A DNA stretch of 64,000 bases from Tomocerus qinae (Eukaryota > Arthropoda > Collembola > Entomobryomorpha > Tomoceridae): contig CM034546.1 of the NCBI GenBank assembly GCA_020055645.1, forward strand, positions 122,004,375 to 122,068,374, in the 5' to 3' direction. Shown in pieces: positions 1-10,100 of this stretch. Made by a program: the position numbers and the translations under genes. The first letter of the stretch is position 1. Each line of letters opens with the position of its first letter. The notes beneath the pieces are model-generated. The model was not told the DNA's origin and searched no databases. It saw nothing but the letters and a program-made list of their open reading frames with translations.

Positions 1-3000
1 ATTATGTCGTTAAGCATCATCATCTCCCCTAATAGATGTTGATGCTTATATAACGACTGCAGTATTTCTTTCGATAGCATTGAAAAGTGTATGGGGTGAG
101 ATAAAGAAAGGCTCACGTCATCATACCATGAGTCACGAATGATGTAATTTTTATAAAATCTTGGCAAAACTAAGTGCAAAGTTCATTTTAAGTTCACAGA
201 GTCTATTCATTGTGAAAAAAGGCCAAAGTGTAGCGTGCTTTGCAATTTTAAATCCAATTTTCAACATTTTTTAAGGAAGGAAAACTTGATAAATGAAAAA
301 ATCGTTTCTGGTATATTATCCCTGGAATTTACTTCTAGTTCCACTATCCACACAAATTTACACTTTGCACCTATATGCTTGCAGTTTCTAAATTCATTGC
401 TATTAGCATGTTTTATTCCATTAAAATGTTATGCTCTGAGCTATGAACAACATTATGTCATCATCAGTCACTTATTAAGTACAAGACAACAACATACAAA
501 ACTAGATAGAAAATCTACAATACTGTTATTGTAAAATTGCATCGCAATTACAAGTCTACATACTTTGAAGGTTATCTAAAAATCCAATGCCATTAGTCAT
601 TACTATTAGTCTATGTAGGCAAATCACCCTTTACAAGCTAATATGCTTCTCAAGCTTCTCGATTACATACAAAATTTGATTAGACTTCATCTCATTATTT
701 ATCACAATCATTATGCATATATATTCACATGCACATTCATGAGAATGCAATTTATTACACAACATCGACATTTCATGGTGATATTAAGTGGCATTTTGTG
801 AGATATGATTAAAAGAAATTAGAATCATTATTTTTGATTGTGGAATGAATTTTAGTTATAACAATGGCATTGGATGACCACTAATTGATATCGAGACTCA
901 ATTTCAATGATGACTATATTATTAATCGAACAATAAATCTGACACAACTCATCTTTAGATGTTGTTTACAAGGCCAAGGTAGACTACTACACTGGCTACA
1001 GTATATAAGTATGCAAGAGACAGAAGAGTGAAGGTTAGCTTTAGAGTCGTTTACATTTGTTACAAAGCAAAAGACAACATTACTAAAGCTTATTACATCC
1101 CTAATTCCAAATAAGACTTACGTTGAACACTAAGAAGCAAATAATTGTATAAAAATCAAGCAAAACCCAAACATTTGTAGTACTTTGAAGCCTTAGAACT
1201 GTAAAGCACTACAAATTGTGTTATTTGACATACAACGGAATAAATCGAGTAACTGGAGAGGGGTTTGCTTCATTTCTTAGAAAATAATTTCCATGTGCTT
1301 TATACAGTAACATTTTATATGTTACATCTATTTAAGACCTTTATAACTATAACGTCTATATTTATATTTCATAATATTGCAGTTTTTTATACGAAAATAG
1401 TCTATATAGCACTTCGCATGAATAATTCACCAAAGGACAATGCATAAATCGTAGCGTTGTTGATTTTTTGCTTTCAACTTGACTTTGACGTAAACTTCAC
1501 AAGAATCCAATGCAATGCAAGTTTCCTTTGTTGAAGCCTAGTATGGTACAATTGCATTGCAAATCTTTTCTTCCAGTATAAGTATAGAGTCTTAACTTCC
1601 CTTAAGCAATGTATTTTGATGAAATGAATCGTAAACGCAGCAGAACAATCGTAGCAGTCTGTGGAAAGTACATTTACACTGCATGGTTGCCGTGCATGCT
1701 AATAAATAAGGTAGTTTGAGAGCGGAGTTCATAAACAAGTATCAAGATCAAGTATATTACACACAGTATGACAATGACTCATGGAAATGACTTGGAGGAG
1801 GGGATAGAAACCATAGCTGATTGTACCCTATACTATTAATCCTAGTATTTTGACTTAGACTTTACCTGTACATAGACATTGATAGCAGTATGTCGCTTCA
1901 GCAGAGAAATATCATGCCAAATGAGTACGCTTATTGTTTTACTTTGCAATGATGCCATAATTTTATATTCTTTTAAACCCCTGGTCAAAAGCATTGAGAC
2001 TTTGCAAGGTTAAATTGAAAGGCTTGGTTACTCTCTGTGTGCGTGGTTATAGTCACTTATGCAGTATAGTCTCTACATCATGGAAATTGCTACATTTTCT
2101 CCATAATGCTAGAAGCTAAAATAAAAATCATTTTCTTATAAATTAGGAAAACTGTTTCGGGCTGATAATCTATAATTTTATAGCTTGAAGCTAATGATAA
2201 CAAGATAAATGAAAACCTGATTTTTTGAAGGTGTCTTTATCTCCAAGTTTACGAGGGCTAGGTTAAGTACATACCTATACAATATTGTACCATACGTACC
2301 TGTGTACAGCACACGCTAGTGCTACTAATGCTTGGAAATTCTGTAACGATTACTTAACCCCCTGCACTTTGCTTCAGAGCTAGCACCAACAAAATAATAT
2401 TCGTTTCTCTGAACGTAATAATAGATTTGCAGACTTTTGACATCCAATAATTTCGTTTATGACACGACATCCAGTCTACATTCTGTCACTATATATTTAC
2501 ACTGCAAAACAACCCAGCCCTATTTTATAACCAAGTCCAAACACATTCATTTCAACTTGTTACTCAACAACTGCTTATTAAATCATATTGGCTCAATTTT
2601 CATGAACTACATTTAAAAACGGAACTAGGTGTGCGAAGTCTTTTCGTCGACTTTACTCACGAAAGTAAATAACAATTTCTTACATCGATCTATATTTGAC
2701 TACAAATAGTTGAATACATATTATTAGATTCTGTGTACAGCCTTTCTGTCAAACTTTTATTTAGAGTTGACTCTCCGTTTTTACATAAAGCAGGTGAATT
2801 TTTGAAGGAAAAATATATTATCTACTATGTGTACCTAAATGCATGAAAGATAGAGAAATCTTCTGAATACGAAGCCTAATTTTGTGTGGAACTTATAATT
2901 TAATTATTGAGTACACGGTGAAATAGAAAAGTTAATCAAACTAGGTAGGAAAGGTGAGAAATGAAGAAGATAGGAAGCCAAACCGACCATTGGGCAAACA

Positions 3001-3235
3001 GACCATTTAAAACATATTTTTCTGTAATTTTACAGGTGCAGCCTTATAGATTGCAAGGAAAAGTATTCCTGGACTCACAAATTCGCCCTTAACTTATATA
3101 AATCAAAGGTGAGCAAAAAAATTATAGCAGATTTTACAAAAACTTCTGGAAATTAGTGTCTCAAGTTCAAAAAACATAAATCCTCATTAGAAAAACAGTT
3201 TTAGAGAATGTACTGTTATTTTAAAGTACTGAAAT
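1..3235. other. Intergenic, no gene recognised
   Basis: AT-rich sequence with frequent stops in all frames. The longest open frame (235-534, +) has no recognisable domain, no splice context and ordinary intergenic composition, so it is not called. A good 5' splice site (AAG followed by GTGAGC) lies at 3109-3114 on the plus strand. It could end a 5' UTR exon of the gene starting at 3555. Confidence 0.5.
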
Positions 3236-3514
3236 CCAATCTTTAATCAGTTAAATATTTTTTAATAACTTCCTCCCTTCTGATAAATATACATAGTTTA
3301 CTAAATGTAGATTAAATAAATAATTAGAAAATATCATTTCAATCTTTTAATCGCTAAGTTAAATATTTTTTAATAAATTCCTCCCTTCTGACAAATATGC
3401 ATAAAGTATTAAATGTAGATGGTTGTTTCCAATTTTAATTGTTTAATCGCTCGGTTAAATATCTTTTAATAAATAAGTCCCTACTGAAAATACTTATAAT
3501 TCTAAATTGTAATT
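3236..3514. repeat. Three-copy degenerate tandem repeat
   Basis: Three diverged copies of one unit follow each other at about 3236-3312, 3338-3422 and 3427-3514. Each has a GTTAAATAT(T/C)TTTTAATAA core starting at 3250, 3358 and 3454, so the spacing is 108 and then 96 nt. In copies 1 and 2 the core is followed by TCCTCCCTTCTG and ATAAATATGCAT-like sequence and ends in AAATGTAGAT. Copy 3 is more diverged. The array ends about 40 nt before the start codon at 3555, probably inside a 5' UTR intron. Confidence 0.85.
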
Positions 3515-3554
3515 AGATCAACAAAACAGTTAATTATTTTGTCGTAATTTTTAG

Positions 3555-4025
3555 ATGTTGGGAAACAGACTAATGTTGAGTCTGGTCCTTGTGGGACTAA
3601 TTGCTGCTGTAACGGAAGGTAAAAAGGACTTCCACGAAGAATGCAGTACAATATCTCAGATCACGAATATTTTCAAGAGCGATACTAACGACGATCCTGA
3701 AGCATGCGATACAGACAAAGGATTGGTGTGCTTGGCCAGTAAATGTGTCTGCGCCAATCCTGCCACAATCTACGACAAAGGAATTCTATTCGGATTATTC
3801 GGAGGAGGACGTTGCGTGGGAATGGCCAACAGTCCCTGCTTGGGCCAGGACTCGGCTTGCGTGTCCAATGCCGCCTGTGGCTCTGAATCTGTCAGTCTTT
3901 GTTTGTGCAACGAAGGCTACCATGCAAAGGAGGGCCGTTGTACAAATGCGGCTGTTCAACTCGGAGGAACGTCAGTCCTCTACCTCTTCGGACTCATTCT
4001 TTCCTACATTGTCATGGGACAGTAA
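3555..4025 (+). CDS. Small secreted cysteine-rich protein (EB-module-like), probably GPI-anchored
   Basis: This single open frame of 156 residues has a clear three-part plan. Residues 1-22 form a signal peptide. The ectodomain carries 12 cysteines at 30, 51, 59, 64, 66, 87, 95, 102, 108, 116, 118 and 129. Two C-x-C pairs (64/66 and 116/118), the second in the context CLCNEGYH, suggest two six-cysteine modules of the EB or EGF-like kind seen in arthropod and nematode secreted proteins. The tail is small residues (NAAVQLGG) and then a hydrophobic stretch at about 139-155, which fits a GPI-attachment signal or a C-terminal membrane span. The ATG directly follows TTTTTAG, a plausible 3' splice site, so a 5' UTR exon probably lies upstream (donor near 3109). 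An AATAAA is at 4414-4419. It lies tail to tail with the next gene. The exact function is unknown. The secreted plan is well supported, the EB label less so. Confidence 0.8.
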   Translation: MLGNRLMLSLVLVGLIAAVTEGKKDFHEECSTISQITNIFKSDTNDDPEACDTDKGLVCLASKCVCANPATIYDKGILFGLFGGGRCVGMANSPCLGQDSACVSNAACGSESVSLCLCNEGYHAKEGRCTNAAVQLGGTSVLYLFGLILSYIVMGQ

Positions 4026-4413
4026 ACTCGCTAAATTCTCAGACAGTTGCATTTCATTAAGATAATTAGTTAATTAATACCTATATTACTTTTCCATACT
4101 ATAATTATATAGAATATTACTCAAACTTAAATGGAGTCTCCCAGGTAGTGCCTACATACTTAAGATGTGCTTAAGAAAATGACAAGTTAAATAATAATGC
4201 ATAGATAAACATATTTGAAATACCTACAAAGTAGAATAATTATTGCTAAACTCAAAGTTGCTATACTTAGGAAAATGATACTTAAACAGAATCAGCTGTT
4301 GCGTAATTTCTTATCGTGAACTGTACTTCAAAAATACAATAAGAAACAAATATTTCCCATTCAATTTGCTTCACAAAATAGCTAACTAAATTCTCAACGA
4401 AATTATAATGGCC

Positions 4414-4419
4414 AATAAA
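4414..4419 (+). terminator. Candidate polyadenylation signal of the Cys-rich gene
   Basis: AATAAA lies about 390 nt after the stop codon at 4023-4025. A second AATAAA occurs at 4448-4453. Which one is used cannot be told from the sequence. Confidence 0.45.
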
Positions 4420-4453
4420 CATAAAACAGTAATTTGTTCCTAAACGCAATAAA

Positions 4454-5477
4454 AATATTATTATAGCTCTATTTAAAAAAATATTGTCTAGCTAAGTATT
4501 AATAGTCTTGCTATGTTTATTGCTAGATTAGATCCTATTATGAGACTTCTGTTATTGATACAATATTACTTATAGAGATATACTACAGATAAATCGTAGC
4601 TGTTGTAAGTATATAATAAAATAATTCCACGGAGACTTTTCATAAGAAAGAACTCTGTCATTTCCTTTATTTTCTTTCTTAATACGCCCACATACAACTT
4701 GATACGTCTGACCTTTAGCATTACAATACTATCTCCATTATAGTATCGCTTTTCAATCGTAGATCTACTATATTATTATAGTTATGATAATAATATTACA
4801 TTTCATGCTGTGCACATTAGTTCTCCTTCGTTATGTACATATGTAGCACACCTGGAGAAATATCTTAAAGGTCAAAGGGTAAAAGATTATCAGAGTGTGA
4901 AAATATCAGTTCAGTAACTTCAGTGCGAAAGAACTGACAAATATAGAAACTAACTTCTTTTTACTTATTCTCTTCCAATACACAGATAATCGCTTAGGAT
5001 ATAAAATATTGGCAAGTGTATTATTAATGCATGAGACTAGCAAAGAGCTACAATAGATGTAGAAATATATCCTGGATATCTTTCTACATAATATATTATA
5101 GCTATACCGACAGATCTATAAGTCCTAGCGACAAAAATAGTACAATAGAATACTTATTTTGTATGTTATCTTTCTATAACTTACAATTTCTGAAAATTGT
5201 GGTTAAAATGGACAGATTTAGGGAAAATTACCCAAAAGATTTCAATTTTCAACTCTGAATGGAGCTTAGCCCAAATGGAATTTGTGAAGCAATAACGGGA
5301 GTATGTCAAAATTGTGTATTTTATTGCAATGAAAGCTCAAGGATAGATTTCATCACAAATTCACTACTCATGACCATTGAATACGCTTTTTGAATCTCAA
5401 GTCCATGGCCTTTAATGGAAATTTGCACGCAAATCAATTTACTGATGTTGTAATAATTGAATTCATGAAGTGTTGAT
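4454..5477. other. Convergent intergenic spacer
   Basis: AT-rich DNA between the 3' ends of two convergent genes. The open frame at 5031-5258 (+) has no domain or splice context and is treated as chance. Part of the stretch may be 3' UTR of the minus-strand proline-rich gene. Confidence 0.45.
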
Positions 5478-6171
5478 TCAATATGATTGTACATTTACTA
5501 CTGAAGTATAAAATAATCAGTAGTATTTACTACTGTGATGTCATAATCATAATGAATGGTGAAAATGGATAACATACCGTGTAAAACAATCTGATCCTTT
5601 CTGTGGTCGAAATTGGCATAGAAAAGGGGACCGACGAGATTGGCAACTCTAGCGAGAGTGTCTTTCATCTGCGACTGTGTCTGAATAGTTGCCAGCTCCA
5701 TGAGAACTCTTTTGATGCTTTCATCTTTGACCATGGCTAACTCTTCATTCTTCTGCTGTTGCATTGCTTGGATCATTGACATTTGCTGTTGAGGATTCAT
5801 GGACCCATTACTACTCATCTGTGACGGCGGAGGGACATTTGGAGGCGGTGCATTCTGAATCGGAGGTCCTTTCGGAGGAGGAGGAGGAGGAGGCATAGGT
5901 TTAGGTTGAGGTTGAGGAGGGGGCGGTGGCATTGGCATTCGTTGACCTGATCAACATACATTGTAATAAAAAACAGTTTAGAAAACAATTATTGACAAAA
6001 GGTCTTTTAAGCAATAAAATTGCATCTTGACTGATAATCTATGGGTGTATAAACTTTTATGCAAATACTAAGGGAATGAATGGATCTATATTTACCTCTG
6101 CTGACAATGACGAGACTAGAAAGACAAATGTAAATGGCTACAGCCACCCCAAACCTCCCGTTGAGTCCCAT
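5478..6171 (-). CDS. Secreted proline-rich protein, unrecognised family
   Basis: I assemble three exons: 6171-6096, 5946-5578 and 5500-5478, joined by introns of 149 and 77 nt with GT-AG ends and matching phase (both split after codon position 1). The product is 155 residues. It starts with a typical signal peptide (residues 1-26, beginning MGLNGRFGVAVAIY). A proline-rich segment at about 30-66 follows, with runs of five and seven prolines, and then a Gln/Met-rich stretch. The C-terminal part, about 90-148, is predicted helical and contains KNEELAMVKDESIKRVL and LARVANLVGPLFYANFD. The ATG at 6171 is in good context (G at -3, G at +4). The open frame upstream of it has no in-frame ATG, but an out-of-frame ATG lies at 6220. 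The last exon adds only seven residues, and without that splice the frame runs on to a nearby stop instead, so the C-terminus is the weakest part. There are no cysteines after the signal peptide. I do not recognise the family. Confidence 0.65.
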
Positions 6172-6826
6172 TCCACTCACAAGACGATTCTGATGTGTTT
6201 TTAGAAACAAAAATCTTCATCCGGATGTTCTTATCCGTTTAGGCACTTTCCAGTAAATTTAGTCCAGCTCAGCTGAGTTTTTCAAAAAAAAAATCAGCTA
6301 TACCGAATGAAATCCTGGTGCTCACCACAAGAAAGTCGAAGCCCAACTGTTCTACAACCCTCAAGGTCCCCGTTCACATTCAATTTTAACCTTTAAGGCG
6401 ACAGTCTGCTCTTCTGCACTTTTGTCATGGCCGCTATCAACTAAATCTCCTCGTGGGCTAATATCCATTACAAGTTAGATTTTCTGCTTATCTAAGATAC
6501 AAATCTACCTGTGGCTGTTGACCCGTGAATTGATAAAGATCAAAGAGTATCATTTAAATAGGGAGATAATTTGTTGCACAAGGGAGAAAAGGATGTCTTT
6601 CAGACACAAGAATATTGCTAAGTAATTTCATAAACCATATAAATGTCAAATGCTAATAGTGTGAATGCAAACGTTCTAAGAATTTAAACACAGTTGTCGT
6701 TATACCTAACAATTCTATAGCCTTAATAAAAATGACAAGGCGAATGAATATGAAATGCGTTGTAAGAGAAAACAGAAGAGACACACGATCAGCTTGGTTC
6801 TACTAAGAATGTAAAAATGCACATTA

Positions 6827-6832
6827 TTTATT
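6827..6832 (-). terminator. Polyadenylation signal for the distal Y-box terminal exon
   Basis: This is the first AATAAA on the minus strand (TTTATT on plus) after the stop codon at 7163-7165, giving a 3' UTR of about 330 nt. No other canonical signal lies in between. Confidence 0.5.
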
Positions 6833-7162
6833 TCACTCATAACCCAGTGATCTTATGGTATTTAAATTCAAGTTCAAATTAGACGAGTCCAATTTTTCAG
6901 AGATAGATAGACATAACAACAATTAACCAACTTTTTTTTCAAACAAATTACAAACTAACCCAATAGGTAGTAATATATTGGTAGTAATAGTATGTAATTA
7001 TTACACTGAACAAATTTGTATTTTTGGATCTTCTGAGGAGGTAGCTTGGATTTTCTTACAGGTGTTTTCTGTACTTATTCTTACGGTTGTAAATGTAATG
7101 TTCTTTAACTTAAGTTAGCATGTATAGTTGGTTTAGATTTTAAATTCGAGTAACGTTACTCC

Positions 7163-10100
7163 TCAAGCTGTGCTCTCCTCGGCCGTATCGTTCTCCTGAC
7201 GGCCATCTCCCTATAAGCAATAAAAATATTCAATTAATTGTCATCATTCTAACCTTTGAGCGTAATCTTAAAAGCAAACAATATTTTAACGAATATTTTC
7301 TGAAATCGCTCATAACTCAACCTCATTTGTCTGCCTGATCAATTAAGTATACTTCTACTAACTCTTAATGTTCCCTGGTACTCATAACATAAACGATCAG
7401 AACTAAAACATAATGATTTATTTTATTTTAATTTACATAATAATTATGATTAGTAGTAACGGATTGGGAGATACAGCATACCAATAAATAAAGCGTCCGC
7501 CAATAAATGGAATAGCAAAAAGAGGTTAATACGTTAAGTAATTGAATTGACAATACTTTTGATGAATGCATTTACAAACTTTCTACTTATGAAAAGCACA
7601 TGTTACTAATTACTAATGAACTCATTTGTTAATTGCAAAGCATAATAAGCAATTTCACATTTTTACTAATACCTAATGGAAATTGGGATACATGTACATA
7701 ATATTTTAGTTCTTAAAAACGATAATAATTAATTATTAAGGTACTGGGCTCATTATCACGTAACTGATCATGTAATAAATGTATTCAGAAAAAGGTTACC
7801 GAGTTATTATAATATCGCAATGGTTAAAAAGATGAAACCTATTCAGAATTATTGTAAGATACAAAGAAGCAGGAAAGACAAAGAGGCTTGACTTATTTGT
7901 TAACTTCGTCACTTGCCTCTCCGCTGCCCTTAAGACTTATAATCTTTTCTTTGGCTCCGGACCCTTCTTCTTCTGACTGAGATTGAGTACCGTTCTTCTA
8001 AATTAAGCAGGGTAGGATAATAAAAATCGCAAAATTAATTCAAATAATGCAAAACATGCAAAAACATCATAGGTAGTGTATAGAAAACGACATAAATGAA
8101 ATGTTAGAAACAAAAGTAATAGAAAGTCCACATTAGTCAAATAAATTGAATAATAAGTAGCTATTTAAATCATTTTGGTCAGAAAATACTGCTAGAAATC
8201 CCGATATTTCCCACAAAAACAGCATATAAAACAAATAGGGTACAACTTAATTCATATTTTAAATCTGAGTAAGGGATGTGAGTGAATAATACCAAAAAGT
8301 AAAAAAAACTACACTAACTTAGAAAGCTGAACAATGTAGATAATTTAAACTAACAGTTAACATCAATAATGACTTAAAATATTCCACATAGTCACTGCCA
8401 CCGTCCTACTACCCCATTTGTGACCTCATGCTTTAAAAAATTACAAAATGCAAATAAGTCTACTGTTAATCATATTATATATTAAGGTTGAACATTGGAG
8501 TTCGTAAAAACAACGTTACTAGACTTAAGAATACTTAATTAGCAGTCAATACTTACTTAAATGCAAACGAATAGGATTTGACTTTAGTGGACTTAAACCA
8601 AACAACAGTAAATAGAATTAGTTCTGACAGCCTGCATTGTAAGCAATAGAAAGTCACTAAAATTTCTTAGTATTAGAGATATCAAATCAAGTAGATGCTG
8701 CTAGCCAAGCTGTACAAATAATTTTCTACAGTAATGTGTTCCGTTCCGTACCAATCACCAATAACCCACATGCAAACTAATTTTAGTGCTTAACTTTACA
8801 AGATACTATTCGTTCCTGTACCAAAATTAATACACCAGTATTTCCTATATTGAACATATATCCTTCTAGGCAAGCAAAAAGCATTTCTACTATTTTAGTA
8901 AATACTAGTCATACTAGTCAAATAAATATCGTAACTATTGTTAGTAAATTCAACATAATATAGAGTGCGAGTGTACATTCACCAATTCATATACCTACAA
9001 ATAATTTTAAGCAAAGGTTACAAAAACTACCTCTTGATCTCCTCCAGAGTTAGAGGCGCGTCCACCACGAGAGCCCCCACGACGGTAAAACCGCCGAGTG
9101 AACCCACGACGTGAGCCGCGACCACGTCCACGACTTCCACCGCCTCCTCCTCGGCGTTCACCACGATCAGCATCACCGCCTTCTTTCGGGGCTTCTTCTT
9201 CTCCTTCGCCCTGAGGATTTAAAAATTCTGTCAAGTATGGATGATAAATTTTCATAAAGAAAAATATTGAGACATTGTGTACCTTGGCGGCATCTCCCTG
9301 ACTTTGGGAGTCACTGCGTGGTCCCCTACGTGGACCTCCTCGACCACGATAATAACGCGGAGCGAAACGTCCTCCACGACCACGGAAACGGCGGCCGCCA
9401 CGGGTTCCTCCTCCTTCACGTTCTCGACTCTCTTCTTGCTGTTCACCCTCTTCTTCTTCTTCCTTTGCGTCGCCTAATCAAAGTAATACATTGCGTTATT
9501 GCGCCAAACAATTGTATGATTCTATTATGTATTCCATAGGTACGTCCATAGAAAGCCACAACAGATATTCAGCTAGAATACTGCTAAGGGCCACATCTTC
9601 AAAAACTTACAAAATCATTGCAACAATCAAATAACCACACAACTTAAAAAGTTAAGTGAAATGAAAATAATTGATTTCTTTCAAAATCAAATTAACTGAG
9701 TTAACAATTTATACTCAGACAACTGCAACATATAATGCTGTCATTTCAACGTTAACTGAGGAAAAGAAAAAAGAGCAGACAATTGTAAACAATTGGTTTG
9801 AATTCCAAAGTGCCATCAACTTGTATTTTTCATGTGAACTTTCAATCACATACTCAGAATCGCATAAATTATGAAATGGATAGAATGTCCATGTTTAAGA
9901 TACAAGAAAACTATTATATTCTAGGTTTATTTAATTTCAATTTGATCATAACTGCCATAATTTGATAAAAATAAAATCAATGTCAACAAGAGAAAATGTC
10001 ATGACTTTATTTGATGACAGGTTGTGGTTGTATGTACTAATGTACTGTACTAAATGAATTTTTTAGTAAATAATATGAAATTAAATGCAAAAATATTAGA

